Below, one piece after another: positions 46,390 to 55,901 of a stretch of 64,000 bases of DNA. The notes below the pieces were generated by a model, which ran no database searches, was not told the origin of the DNA, and saw nothing but the letters and a program-made list of their open reading frames with translations. The first letter of the stretch is position 1. The number at the start of each line of letters is the position of its first letter. The position numbers were made by a program, and so were the translations under genes. Origin of the DNA: Sediminitomix flava. GTDB taxonomy: Bacteria; Bacteroidota; Bacteroidia; Cytophagales; Flammeovirgaceae. Location: the NCBI RefSeq assembly GCF_003149185.1, contig NZ_QGDO01000002.1, positions 1,178,001-1,242,000 on the forward strand, written 5' to 3'.

Positions 46390-47526
46390 TTATTTCTTAC
46401 TCAGAAAATCATCGACAAGGTCTTTAAACCCTTGCGCTTTTTCATCTACAAAATCATAGATATCTTCAGCTTTTACTGAGCTTCTTGCTTCAGTCGCCTC
46501 CTCTTCCTCTTGTTCAACATCAGATTCTACCTTTTTTGAAAAAGCTTCCTCTGTTTTTTCTTTTGCAAAGCTTGTTGCATCTTTAGCTCCTTTCAGAATC
46601 GAATCTGTGAACTTGAAGAAGTCATCAGCATAACCTTTCCCCGCCTTCTTTGTAGTTTCTGCAATTCTTTCATTGGCCAAATCCTTATAAAAACCTCTCA
46701 GAATTTGATCATATTCACCACCTTGAACCCACTTCAAAAGTTCATTCAAACGTGTTACGGCAAATGGATGCGTTGTTGCATATGACAAGACATTCATCAG
46801 TTTGTGGAAACTGTCTGAAATAGAATCTGAGCTTTCATATTCTTCAGCTTGCTTGATGAATTCTCCCAAATCCATTTCATGAATATTACGTCCCCCTGCC
46901 ATCTTCATTTCCATGTTAATCACAACTTCAGGGTCTTGAACCGCAAGAAGACCTGCACGGTCACAACTCAATTCGCTTTTTCTATTCCATTCTTGTAATG
47001 CCAAAATAATTGGTTTGAGTGCAATTCCTGTAAGCATTGGTAAAGCACGATCAGTTACTTTTAGCAATAAAAATAAAAGCGTACGATAAAGCACATGCCC
47101 ACTCAAAATATGCCCAAGCTCATGACCAATAATGGCCATTAATTCATCATCACTCATTTGCTCCACCACGCCAGAATTTAGTGTGATCATAGGCTTTGAC
47201 CAACCAATTGCTCCTGCATTCAGAAATGGTGTTTGTGTCACAAATAAAGCTGGTCGCTCGTCTTCTGGGATATCGAAAATAGTACATGCCTCCATATAAA
47301 TTCGGTGTACTCTTCCGAACTGCTTTTCATTTACACGAACCGATGTGGCTAGTAAATACAAGTAGATTGATTTCTCGTCAAATACACTATAAAGTGCTTT
47401 TATGACTTTATCGATACCAGGTACTTTTCTTAAAGCTAGCAAAGCAGCTTTATCTGCAGGGTGTTCCCATGCTTCAGAAGTAATTCCTGGGAAGTTTACT
47501 CTAATCTTTTTTGGCTTGTTTTCCAT
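46390..47526 (-). CDS. M48 family zinc metallopeptidase
   Basis: 378 residues. The zinc motif HELGH is at 135-139 and the third ligand is Glu185 in SELSCDRAG, as in HtpX/Ste24-type peptidases. It has no signal peptide; hydrophobic stretches near 145-175 could associate with the membrane. The C-terminal 90 residues are Glu/Lys-rich and contain a KAEDIYDFVDEKAQGFKDLV segment of unknown role. It may act in protein quality control. It is last in a same-strand string: LON-domain gene, DUF2891 gene, M48 gene. Confidence 0.9.
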   Translation of the reverse strand: MENKPKKIRVNFPGITSEAWEHPADKAALLALRKVPGIDKVIKALYSVFDEKSIYLYLLATSVRVNEKQFGRVHRIYMEACTIFDIPEDERPALFVTQTPFLNAGAIGWSKPMITLNSGVVEQMSDDELMAIIGHELGHILSGHVLYRTLLFLLLKVTDRALPMLTGIALKPIILALQEWNRKSELSCDRAGLLAVQDPEVVINMEMKMAGGRNIHEMDLGEFIKQAEEYESSDSISDSFHKLMNVLSYATTHPFAVTRLNELLKWVQGGEYDQILRGFYKDLANERIAETTKKAGKGYADDFFKFTDSILKGAKDATSFAKEKTEEAFSKKVESDVEQEEEEATEARSSVKAEDIYDFVDEKAQGFKDLVDDFLSKK

Positions 47527-47587
47527 AGGATAAAAAATGTTTAGTCCTCTGACTAATACGGTATATTACAATTAATAGTTTATTCTT

Positions 47588-48685
47588 TTACATTTCAGAA
47601 AGTGCATATAAAGCAAAAGAAGCCAACCAATGCTCTCCCATATAATCTCCATCTACAATATTTGGTAAAGAGAAATCAATATGTTTTTGTGCTAAATCTT
47701 TAAGATGAGCATATTTTGGGTCAGTCTTCGATATACCACTCAAACACCAGGCTCTCGAAAAATTCACACCATCAAGGTGAACCAAATGTCCGTCACTTCG
47801 ATCTGACACTTTTCCTGGCTCCCATTCAAAATATTTATCAGAAAGCTGTGGTAAGAAATTTTTCAACCAAAGTGTAAATTCTTCTTTAGGTAAAATTCTT
47901 CGCATCAAATCAATTTCTTCCATACAAGGCGAAAGGAAATCATAACCTCCCGGCTCCCAACTCAAGGGTGCATTCGTGTCATTCAAGAAAAATACTCTCG
48001 CTTTTTTCTCTATGATATCTTTAAGAGCAGTATTATTATTCTGAATGGCATAATCCCAAGCGAAAGTAAGTCCGAATGCTGTGTTGGTATGTGTTCCTAC
48101 ACGAATTGGGTAATTCAGCTTTGGTAAATAGTCAAGGTATTTTCCAACTATAAAATCTGTGAGAGGCTGCAAGTTCTGGCTCAATTCCTTTCCTAGCGGA
48201 TCATTCCATGACTCTAGTTCTGCTGCTAATTTCAGTAACCAAGCCCAACCATAAGTTCTTTCATAAGATTTTGAATAAGGGTGATCGAAATAAGCCAACT
48301 CTTTTTCAATATTCTCTTTTGAAATATTAGTCGCCAACTTTTCTCTGACCTCTGCTGCATTTTCTAATTCTGGAAATGTTTTCAATAGCTTTACCAACAT
48401 CCAATGTCCGTGTACCGATGAATGCCAATCAAAACAACCATAAAAAGCTGGGTGCAACTCTTTCGGAGACTTCAAATCTTCCGCTGAAGCCAAGGTTTGG
48501 CTAAGTTTATTCGGATATTCTTGATCCATGCATTTGAGCGGAAGCTTAGATAATCGGTTGGCTTGCTCAATTGATAAGGTACTGGATAAAGTTTCTACTT
48601 CTGTTTTCTCTTCTTCTTGTTGTTTCTGAGGAGTGGAAGTACAAGCAACTAAAAAGATGAAGCTTATAAAAAATAAAAATCTCAT
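47588..48685 (-). CDS. DUF2891 lipoprotein
   Basis: 365 residues. The signal peptide ends in lipobox LVAC (Cys15). The DUF2891 hallmark HPAFYGCFDWHSSVHGHW (near residue 80) and the later GVNFSRAWCLSGI are present. The fold is an alpha-helical barrel resembling glycoside-hydrolase or cellobiose-epimerase toroids; activity is unknown. The ATG codon lies inside the 3' arm of a 16-bp perfect hairpin (48681-48743), and no later in-frame ATG would keep the signal peptide. It is probably co-transcribed with the LON-domain gene (98 bases) and the M48 gene (61 bases). Confidence 0.85.
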   Translation of the reverse strand: MRFLFFISFIFLVACTSTPQKQQEEEKTEVETLSSTLSIEQANRLSKLPLKCMDQEYPNKLSQTLASAEDLKSPKELHPAFYGCFDWHSSVHGHWMLVKLLKTFPELENAAEVREKLATNISKENIEKELAYFDHPYSKSYERTYGWAWLLKLAAELESWNDPLGKELSQNLQPLTDFIVGKYLDYLPKLNYPIRVGTHTNTAFGLTFAWDYAIQNNNTALKDIIEKKARVFFLNDTNAPLSWEPGGYDFLSPCMEEIDLMRRILPKEEFTLWLKNFLPQLSDKYFEWEPGKVSDRSDGHLVHLDGVNFSRAWCLSGISKTDPKYAHLKDLAQKHIDFSLPNIVDGDYMGEHWLASFALYALSEM

Positions 48686-48743
48686 AAGAAAGAATGCTGC
48701 TGATTAGAATTGTTTTCCTTCTAATTACATTCTTTCTTATGAG
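48681..48743 (-). promoter_or_regulatory. Long hairpin burying the start codon of the DUF2891 gene
   Basis: A 16-bp perfect inverted repeat (48681-48696 with 48728-48743) plus an inner 7-bp stem (48703-48709 with 48719-48725). On the minus strand the 3' arm contains the start codon, and T-rich sequence follows directly. The 5' arm ends in ATG and the next three bases are TAA, a start-stop pair. It could be an attenuator, a translational switch, or the terminator of the LON-domain gene. Confidence 0.8.
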
Positions 48744-48783
48744 AATTTAAAGTTAACATTGATCTATTTTAGTATAAATCAAT

Positions 48784-49416
48784 TTAAAACTTGAGTGGAT
48801 CTAGGTTTTTGAAATGCCCATTCATTTTCACTCGCAACTTTGTTCTTTCTACTTCTTTAATGTAAGGGAGTGCTCTTTCAATAAAGTCAAGTAGAAAATC
48901 GACTCTTGATTTTTCATTTTCAAGTGTCAACAGTTGATATTCTTGACTTGTAGAAAGCCCGACTTTATGTCCTAACTTATAAGAAAGGTAAGGTTGAGAA
49001 TCATCTACTTCTACTTCTATCCCCATCAATTCGAAGAGCTCTCGCGCATCTTTGACAAGTTTTCTTTTAGAAGCATCATCTACAAAATCATTGTCTTCTA
49101 CCCAAATGACTTTACCACCCGAATAGAGTTTATTTTCAATGGGGTTTATAAATTCTTGCGCTCTGAATATTCTTGTACCTATCGTTGAGATATCCATCCG
49201 ACCGTCAGGATATTCATTAACGATACTCTCAATGCGCATTAGGGTACCAAACCTTTTGATACTACCGTCTAGATAGGTCGGAATTCCGAATTCTATCTCC
49301 TGATTAATACAGTCTTTAATCAGTTGTTTATAACGTGGTTCAAAAATGTGTAAGTTGAGTTTTTCACCAGGAAAAACGACTAAATTTAATGGAAAGAAAG
49401 CTATTTTATCAGACAT
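48784..49416 (-). CDS. LON substrate-binding domain protein
   Basis: 210 residues, covering only the N-terminal LON domain (FPLNLVVFPGEKLNLHIFEPRYKQLI at the start and a DGRMDISTIGTRIF strand region), without the ATPase or protease parts of Lon. Stand-alone LON domains occur widely and may recognise substrates or adapt other proteases; the function is not established. The gene lies upstream of the DUF2891 and M48 peptidase genes on the same strand. Confidence 0.88.
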   Translation of the reverse strand: MSDKIAFFPLNLVVFPGEKLNLHIFEPRYKQLIKDCINQEIEFGIPTYLDGSIKRFGTLMRIESIVNEYPDGRMDISTIGTRIFRAQEFINPIENKLYSGGKVIWVEDNDFVDDASKRKLVKDARELFELMGIEVEVDDSQPYLSYKLGHKVGLSTSQEYQLLTLENEKSRVDFLLDFIERALPYIKEVERTKLRVKMNGHFKNLDPLKF

Positions 49417-49820
49417 CCTCTTGCAACAACATTTGGAAACGAAAAACTAAAGAAAGAATCAAAAGCAATACAACTTACTAAAGATTCATCCTTTGTAATA
49501 TGATTACTTTACCTCATAAATAAGGCATGTGATTTTTTCGCCTTTTCTTTCCCAATTCGCTCCTAATCCAACTCTTATTTATGAAGTAAACGGAAGGAAT
49601 TATCCACCATGGATCTACCGATTTTGCACTAAAACAAATTACGTACAAAAAACAGTTATGACCTTTATTTGGTTCGTTGGCTTAAAATCGAATAATCGAA
49701 GTGAAGGTATAAAAAAAGCCTGTAAGTGATCTATGAACACTTACAGGCTTTGTAAACTTCTTATTATAGTGAAAGCATGAACCTAATGAAGTACATTAAA
49801 TCCATTTCTTCTCGTCTAGC
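49417..49820. other. Gene-free region between the LON-domain gene and queA
   Basis: 404 bases. It contains the queA terminator (49711-49750) and presumably the LON-domain gene promoter, but I find no TAnnTTTG match on the minus strand. A 66-codon frame (49529-49729) runs into the terminator and is not credible. Confidence 0.6.
49711..49750 (-). terminator. Terminator of queA
   Basis: A 13-bp perfect stem (49716-49728 with 49738-49750). On the minus strand it is followed by seven T. Confidence 0.92.
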
Positions 49821-50867
49821 TTAGATGATCAACATACAGTCGCCATAAGTCAAGAAGCGATATTCTTCTTTCTTAGCTTCCTCGTATGCTGCCATTACAT
49901 TTTCGTAACCACCAAAAGCTGCAGACATCATAAGCAATGTAGACATTGGCTTATGGAAGTTTGTCAATAGACCTTTTGTGATTTTGAAATCGTAAGGAGG
50001 GAAGATAAATTTATCTGTCCATCCTGCATTTGGCTTCAATAAGTCATTTGCTGATACTGAAGTTTCAAGTGCTCTCATGGTAGTTGTACCAATCGCAATC
50101 ACTTTCTTTTTGTTCGTCAGTGCGTTGTTCACTACATCTACTGTAGGCTGACGTACTTCAAAGTTTTCAGAATCCATTTTGTGCTTCGTCAAGTCTTCTA
50201 CATCAACTTCACGGAAAGCACCAAGACCTACGTGCAATGTAATTGGAGCTACATCTACACCTAAGATTTCCAAACGCTTCATTACTTGAGGCGTGAAGTG
50301 AAGTCCTGCTGTTGGAGCAGCTACAGCTCCTTTACGATCTGCGAAAATTGTTTGGTAACGATCACGATCTTCTGGTTCAGCAGCACGTTCGATATCTTTT
50401 GGAAGAGGTGTTTCTCCTAAATCATCAATGATTTTGTAGAATTCGGCATCATCACCGTCAAATAAGAAACGAATTGTTCTACCTCTTGAAGTTGTGTTGT
50501 CAATTACTTCTGCAACCAACTCACCATCTCCGAAGTATAATTTGTTTCCTACACGGATTTTACGTGCTGGATCTACAAGAACATCCCAAAGATGTGACTC
50601 TTTGTTCAATTCACGAAGCAAGAAAACCTCAATCTTAGCTCCTGTTTTTTCCTTATTTCCATACAGACGAGCAGGGAAAACTTTGGTGTCGTTGACAACA
50701 AAAACGTCTCCTTCGTCGAAGTACTGGATGATATCTTTAAAAAGTTTGTGCTCGATCTCTCCTGTATCTTTGTGAAGCACCATCATACGTGCTTCGTCAC
50801 GAGTTTCAGCAGGGTACTGAGCGACAAGTTTTTCTGGTAAATCAAACTTAAATGCGGACAGCTTCAT
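49821..50867 (-). CDS. queA: S-adenosylmethionine:tRNA ribosyltransferase-isomerase
   Basis: Penultimate step of queuosine synthesis: transfers and isomerises the ribose of SAM to 7-aminomethyl-7-deazaguanine in tRNA, giving epoxyqueuosine. 348 residues. Family marks are the N-terminal [49 protein letters not shown] and TTMRALE. Length is normal. It is monocistronic, downstream of the large adhesin gene on the same strand but separated from it by a strong terminator. It uses the product of metK. Confidence 0.97.
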   Translation of the reverse strand: MKLSAFKFDLPEKLVAQYPAETRDEARMMVLHKDTGEIEHKLFKDIIQYFDEGDVFVVNDTKVFPARLYGNKEKTGAKIEVFLLRELNKESHLWDVLVDPARKIRVGNKLYFGDGELVAEVIDNTTSRGRTIRFLFDGDDAEFYKIIDDLGETPLPKDIERAAEPEDRDRYQTIFADRKGAVAAPTAGLHFTPQVMKRLEILGVDVAPITLHVGLGAFREVDVEDLTKHKMDSENFEVRQPTVDVVNNALTNKKKVIAIGTTTMRALETSVSANDLLKPNAGWTDKFIFPPYDFKITKGLLTNFHKPMSTLLMMSAAFGGYENVMAAYEEAKKEEYRFLTYGDCMLII

Positions 50868-51030
50868 TATAGCGATTCTGTTTGTATTTGGAGGTTATAA
50901 AAAGCCTTTTTTAATAGCTCTAAATTCAGCCTTTTAAAATAGCCTGTAAATATATACTTTTTTTATTGAAAAAGAATTATTTTTTAGTATAACGAGAAAA
51001 CATTTTGTTTAAGTTCTCATAAAAAAGGTG

Positions 51031-51062
51031 AAAAAAAAGGGAGAGTCTCGGAAGACTCCCCC
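51031..51062 (-). terminator. Terminator of the Tyr/Asp-rich adhesin gene
   Basis: On the minus strand a 10-bp GC-rich stem (51062-51053 with 51048-51039) closed by a four-base loop is followed by eight T. Confidence 0.93.
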
Positions 51063-51089
51063 TCGCAGTTGTGAATTACCGCATTTTGA

Positions 51090-54000
51090 TTATTCGATGA
51101 TCAATTTGCTCGTATGAGAGTGGCCATCAGAAGTTACTCTTAATAAGTAAACTCCTTTTTCATGACCTGTCATATCCATATCAGCTTGACCACCACTGTA
51201 GAACTGCTCCAGGATTTTGTTACCTGCTGCATCAAACACCTCTATCAATCCGTCAATAGCATTTGTTTCTACTCTAAACTGACCTTTAGTAGGGTTCGGA
51301 TACATTTCAACAGCCGTCTTAATTGTTGCGGCACCATTTCCATTTATACCATCGTAATCACCTGAGTCATCACATAATGGTTGGAAGAGCGTATTGTTCA
51401 ACCAGTTGGCATCTTGTACCCAGTAAGGTCTGTTACCGTCTACTCCACAAGCAAAGAAGTCTACATCTTTGTTTTTCACGTGAAGTTGTTTAGACTCTCC
51501 TGCAAGAAGGTTGATTTTCTTAACTGTATAACCGTAGTTATAGTCATAGTCAAGGTAATCTACTTCAATTGCTTCACCTGCAGTGTTGTCTAACTCGTAG
51601 CGGTAGTAACCTGCTTTTTGAGTACATTCTAATGTTGAAACATTTAGAGCTTTCACTGTTGGAGTTAAGTTGAAGTTAGAACATCCACTGAATGTATTTC
51701 CTTCATATTCCCAAGTGAACCATACACCACCACCTTGGTTGTCGTTGTATGTGTTTGCTCCTCTACCCAATTGTAGACCTTTGTCAATCAACTTCTCAGT
51801 AATCTTAACAACATCTCTTGGGTTGTCTTTACGATAGATTACACCAAATCCACCGTTGTCATGTCTCAACCAGTCATAGTATGTCCAGAATCTAGTATCA
51901 GCATCTGCTGCTGCTCCGTCACGTACGGCTACTGGATCGCCTGCTGGTTTCAGCATTAGTAGTTTCACTACCCATTCTTTACCTTGTTCGTCAATGATTG
52001 TACCGAAGAAACATGCATCAGTTGGCGTACAGTTTAGATATACTTCTCTGAAAGAAGCTTCTTCATCATCATTTGTACCATCAAACCAGTCAAGGAGTAC
52101 TGCATTTTGATTATTTACTCCGTTGAATCCTACTGCACGAGATACTTCGAAAGTATTCACGCCTGAAGTAGGTCGTACTTCCTCGTCAAAACATACTCCA
52201 CCAATTACGATGTTTTTGTGGTGACATTCTGCTTTTGAATCATACTTACTGTACTCAAGTCTTGCAAACTTGATCCCTTCTGCGTGTACTGACAAGTCAT
52301 AAGAACCGATTGATGCATAGTGACCTTTATCGTAGTCATCACCGCTTGGTCCATTGTTATAACTGTAGTAATCATCGTAGTGGTAGTAATAACCGTAGTC
52401 ATAATCGTAGTACAACTCATCTCTATCTACCTCGTTTCCGTAGATATCGTAACCTACAAGGGCTACATATGGTTGAGCGTATGAGTAGTCATAGCTACCA
52501 TAGTCGATTACATTTACAGACATTCTAGATGCTGTAGTTGTTACGATGAAGTTGTAACGGTGGTCACCTGACGCTGAAGCAAATGCTCCTGAAGGTAAGT
52601 TACCGTTGTTCGGGTAGTAATAATCATTTCCGTACTCATATCCATCGTAGTGACGGTAAGTGTTTACAAATTCAGCATCACCGTTTGGTGTCTCAATTGT
52701 AAGGTCTGTACGGTACTGGTTAATACCCTCAACAGATGCATTCTTGTATTTGTAGTAGTAATCATACTCATAACCACAATCGGTTGCAGGTAATGTTACT
52801 GGATCTACATCTGGGTAATAGTGATCATCTTTCGATCCGTCATCTGGAGAAACAATTGGCTTACTTACAATCGGCGTATATGGTTTCGCCATTTCGAAGT
52901 CTAATGTTTCAGTACATCCGTTTGCATCTGAGATTACTACTTTATAGTATCCGTAATGCAAGTCGTAACAGTGGTATTTATTCGAGTACTTACCATAATG
53001 CTTACCACTTACATGGTACCAGTTGATTTTGTATTCGAATGGCTTGTTCACAAATGGAGTACCTCCTGAAATGTCAAGTGTTGCAACTCCTGCACTATCA
53101 GTAGCAACTGCTGCTACAATTGGATCTGGTGCTACTAGTGTTACACTATCCGATACTACACATCCATCTCTAGTTTTCACTTTGATTTCGTAAGTACCAG
53201 CTGGAAGTCCTGCGAAGATCTTACCATCGTAAGAGTATTCTTTACCGTAACCGTCGTAACAGTAGTAGTGGTAATAATCATCTCCGAAGTCATATCCGTA
53301 GTAGTAATCATCTTCATATTTGATTTTCACACCAATGCTACCAAGTGTATTTGCACAAAGTGGATCATTAGCAGTTACATCAAGTACAAAGTTTGTAGGC
53401 TTATTAATTGTTACGAAAGCTAATCTTTCACAACCATTTGGAGCTACTACTTTGATCTTGTAGTTACCTGGCTCAAGATCAGTCAATTCAGGTCCTTCGA
53501 ACTCAGTTCCGTTTTCGTGGTAACAGTAGTATGCCCATCCTTCGTGGTAACCATACTTGTAGTCATTGTATCCGTAACCATAGTAAGTACTATCATTTTC
53601 AAGGATACCACCAATTTTCACGCTACCAAGTTCACCTGGACATTTAGGTTGAACTACTTGGCTGAACAATTTGATTTTCGCTGCATCATCTACTCTCACT
53701 ACTTGGTTGAAAATGATACCTAATGCATCTTTTACAATTGCTCTATATTTACCTGGAGGAAGATCAGTTGCTACCATTGAGTTATTCAATCTAGCAATTC
53801 TATTTCCACCTTCTTTAAACCAATCTACTTTTACACCATTTTCTGTACCATCAATCGGAATAATTCCTCCTGACATACCTAGTGTAATTGAACCGTAGTC
53901 ATCTTCACAGATTTGATCTTGAACATCCAATACATCTACAATAATTGGCTCTGGATCTACAAGAGTAACTGAAGTTACTTTCACACAACCAAGATCAGAA

Positions 54001-55901
54001 ACTGCCTTGATTTGGTAAGTACCTGCTGGTACTGCAAAAATATACTTATCAGTGTACTTGTATTCTGTTCCGTAACTGTCATAACAGTAGTAGTGATACT
54101 TGTCATTGCTGTCGCCACCTACATTACCATAACCGTAATCATAATCGTAGTAATAATCGTCATAGTAATCAGCTTCATCAAGGACTTTCACTTTAATTGA
54201 TCCCAATCCACCAGCTCTTAGTGGGTCAGTACCTGTAGCTGCAAGTTCAAAGGTTGGAGGCTCATTGATTGTAATTGTAGCCGTAGCTTCACATCCTTTA
54301 GGACCTTGTACTAAGATATCGTAAGTACCTGGAGCAAGACTGTCAATTTCTTGACCTGTATACTCGTAACCAGTTTTTCCATAACAATAGAATTTCCAGT
54401 TGCTGTCATACTTATAATCATAGTAGTACTTGTCTGAGTAACCTTCATAACCTGAGTAGATTTTCACGCTACCTAGATCACCTTCACATACTGGTTGTGT
54501 AACTGCAGTCAACACTTTAAGTCTCTTACCTTCATGGATCGTAAATCCTGCAATATCAGTACATCCGTTTTCATTTACAGCTTTTACTGAGTAGTTACCT
54601 GGCTTAAGACCTGCTACACTTGTTTGGTTTGTAAGTTCTTTGATCTTGTAACCATTGTAGAACCAGAATAGACCCGGAGTCACTTTCTTCTTATAATGCT
54701 TCTTCTTACCGTAGAATGCTGTTGAAGCAGTTGAATCCATCATTGTAGTATCCATGTCAGAAGTGTCCATCTCCATAGTATCCATACCACCCATATCGGT
54801 AGTATCCATATCCATAGAATCCATGCCACCCATATCCATGTCCATTGAGTCCATATCCATTCCCATGTCCATAGAATCCATCTCAATGATGCCGTCAAGA
54901 CCAATTACTTTAAGGTCTACGCTACCTAGATCACCTTCACAGAAAGGTTGAGTTACGTTTGCAACCGCTACGTCCAATACTTCAGGAGCAATAATTTCGA
55001 TCAATTTTACTTCTTTACATCCGTATTTGTTTTTGATCACAACTTTATATTGTCCCGGAGCCAATCCATTAATTTCAGTACCTACATACTCTTTACCATA
55101 ACTGTCATAACAGTAGTAATCATAGTGGCTGTCATCGTGGTAACCATAGTAATAATCATCATAATATCCTACTTTGATGTAAACGCTACCAAGATCTCCT
55201 GTACATACTGGCTGATCAATATCACACTCAATGTGGAATTTCACAGGTGGCTCAATCGTAATCCATTTGTAAGTTTCACATCCGTAATAGTCACGAACTA
55301 CAAACTTATACTTACCAGGCGCAAGGTTTTCATAATACCAACCTTTTTGTTGCACTCCGTATTCATCGTAGCAGTAATAAGAATAATGCTTATTGTGTTT
55401 TCCGTAGTAAGGGTATGAATCATCATTATAATCCCCTCCATCGTTATAAGCACCGATTTTTACGCTAGCGTATCCGTATTCACAATCCGTGTAATCTACT
55501 TTACAGTAGAGATCTAGATTATTGCCCTCAATTGTGAACAGCTCATTGGCAATACAACCCTCGCTATCTTTCACGATAACTCGGTATTCTCCTGCAGGCA
55601 TATCCTTACAGATAGTTTGGTTTGCAAACTCATCCATTCGGTCTCCGCCTTCTAAGAACCAGTCAATCTTATAATCATAAGACTTGTCTGAGAACCTTGC
55701 AGCATTTGAAATTAAAACTTCCGCGACACCCGAATAATCATTACAACCTGCGTGTGTCAAATTCAGTGAGATGCCCATACTACAGTCATCATCACCATTC
55801 TTTTCAGGGGAACCTGAGTATCCAGACATAGGTAGCATGAGCATAGCCATGAGGCAGCCAAGCACATACCAACCTCCCCTTGCAAGTAAAGGTTTGTACA
55901 T
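51090..55901 (-). CDS. Tyr/Asp-rich SprB-like repeat adhesin secreted by the T9SS
   Basis: 1603 residues. A signal sequence covers about 1-30. Ten SprB-type modules (40-1006) each contain C-x-G-x-x-GS(V/I) near the start and (L/V)-x-(P/A)G-x-Y-x-(V/I)-(V/K) ... GC near the end. Insertions in the modules are extremely rich in Tyr, Asp and Gly, and module 4 carries a Met/Asp insert (341-389). Residues 1007-1525 form a different Tyr-rich region with a stretch near 1160-1190. The last 75 residues are a type A T9SS sorting domain (MYPNPTKG, near 1532, to KLIIE). SprB is the mobile gliding adhesin of Flavobacterium; a surface adhesive role here is inference. No sprB operon partners are adjacent. 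Confidence 0.88.
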   Translation of the reverse strand: MYKPLLARGGWYVLGCLMAMLMLPMSGYSGSPEKNGDDDCSMGISLNLTHAGCNDYSGVAEVLISNAARFSDKSYDYKIDWFLEGGDRMDEFANQTICKDMPAGEYRVIVKDSEGCIANELFTIEGNNLDLYCKVDYTDCEYGYASVKIGAYNDGGDYNDDSYPYYGKHNKHYSYYCYDEYGVQQKGWYYENLAPGKYKFVVRDYYGCETYKWITIEPPVKFHIECDIDQPVCTGDLGSVYIKVGYYDDYYYGYHDDSHYDYYCYDSYGKEYVGTEINGLAPGQYKVVIKNKYGCKEVKLIEIIAPEVLDVAVANVTQPFCEGDLGSVDLKVIGLDGIIEMDSMDMGMDMDSMDMDMGGMDSMDMDTTDMGGMDTMEMDTSDMDTTMMDSTASTAFYGKKKHYKKKVTPGLFWFYNGYKIKELTNQTSVAGLKPGNYSVKAVNENGCTDIAGFTIHEGKRLKVLTAVTQPVCEGDLGSVKIYSGYEGYSDKYYYDYKYDSNWKFYCYGKTGYEYTGQEIDSLAPGTYDILVQGPKGCEATATITINEPPTFELAATGTDPLRAGGLGSIKVKVLDEADYYDDYYYDYDYGYGNVGGDSNDKYHYYCYDSYGTEYKYTDKYIFAVPAGTYQIKAVSDLGCVKVTSVTLVDPEPIIVDVLDVQDQICEDDYGSITLGMSGGIIPIDGTENGVKVDWFKEGGNRIARLNNSMVATDLPPGKYRAIVKDALGIIFNQVVRVDDAAKIKLFSQVVQPKCPGELGSVKIGGILENDSTYYGYGYNDYKYGYHEGWAYYCYHENGTEFEGPELTDLEPGNYKIKVVAPNGCERLAFVTINKPTNFVLDVTANDPLCANTLGSIGVKIKYEDDYYYGYDFGDDYYHYYCYDGYGKEYSYDGKIFAGLPAGTYEIKVKTRDGCVVSDSVTLVAPDPIVAAVATDSAGVATLDISGGTPFVNKPFEYKINWYHVSGKHYGKYSNKYHCYDLHYGYYKVVISDANGCTETLDFEMAKPYTPIVSKPIVSPDDGSKDDHYYPDVDPVTLPATDCGYEYDYYYKYKNASVEGINQYRTDLTIETPNGDAEFVNTYRHYDGYEYGNDYYYPNNGNLPSGAFASASGDHRYNFIVTTTASRMSVNVIDYGSYDYSYAQPYVALVGYDIYGNEVDRDELYYDYDYGYYYHYDDYYSYNNGPSGDDYDKGHYASIGSYDLSVHAEGIKFARLEYSKYDSKAECHHKNIVIGGVCFDEEVRPTSGVNTFEVSRAVGFNGVNNQNAVLLDWFDGTNDDEEASFREVYLNCTPTDACFFGTIIDEQGKEWVVKLLMLKPAGDPVAVRDGAAADADTRFWTYYDWLRHDNGGFGVIYRKDNPRDVVKITEKLIDKGLQLGRGANTYNDNQGGGVWFTWEYEGNTFSGCSNFNLTPTVKALNVSTLECTQKAGYYRYELDNTAGEAIEVDYLDYDYNYGYTVKKINLLAGESKQLHVKNKDVDFFACGVDGNRPYWVQDANWLNNTLFQPLCDDSGDYDGINGNGAATIKTAVEMYPNPTKGQFRVETNAIDGLIEVFDAAGNKILEQFYSGGQADMDMTGHEKGVYLLRVTSDGHSHTSKLIIE
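52884..55784 (-). repeat. Ten SprB-like modules with period-three organisation
   Basis: Module bounds in residues: 40-127, 128-218, 219-307, 308-458, 459-549, 550-651, 652-740, 741-835, 836-926, 927-1006. Modules 1, 4, 7 and 10 have a Trp (81, 413, 694, 961) in a W-F/Y-x-x-(G/S) turn. Modules 2, 3, 5, 6, 8 and 9 instead have (Y/F)-Y-C-Y with Cys 177, 264, 506, 606, 793 and 881. Confidence 0.85.
54735..54881 (-). repeat. Met/Asp-rich low-complexity insert
   Basis: Codes residues 341-389 of the adhesin, built from MDSMDM, MDMGGM and MDTT-type units with 18 Met and about 15 Asp. It sits inside SprB-like module 4, followed by a Lys/His/Tyr stretch (GKKKHYKKK). Confidence 0.9.

Noticed and set aside
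49529-49729. 66-codon plus-strand frame
   Set aside because: Its 3' end runs through the A-run and 5' arm of the queA terminator, and nothing supports translation.
52884-55784. Regular spacing resembling a CRISPR or DNA-level tandem array
   Set aside because: Repeats are conserved at the protein level, about 270 bp long and divergent in DNA; no short identical repeats with unique spacers.
51162-55831. Many plus-strand frames opposite the adhesin gene
   Set aside because: They are shadows produced by the repetitive Tyr/Asp codons of the real gene.
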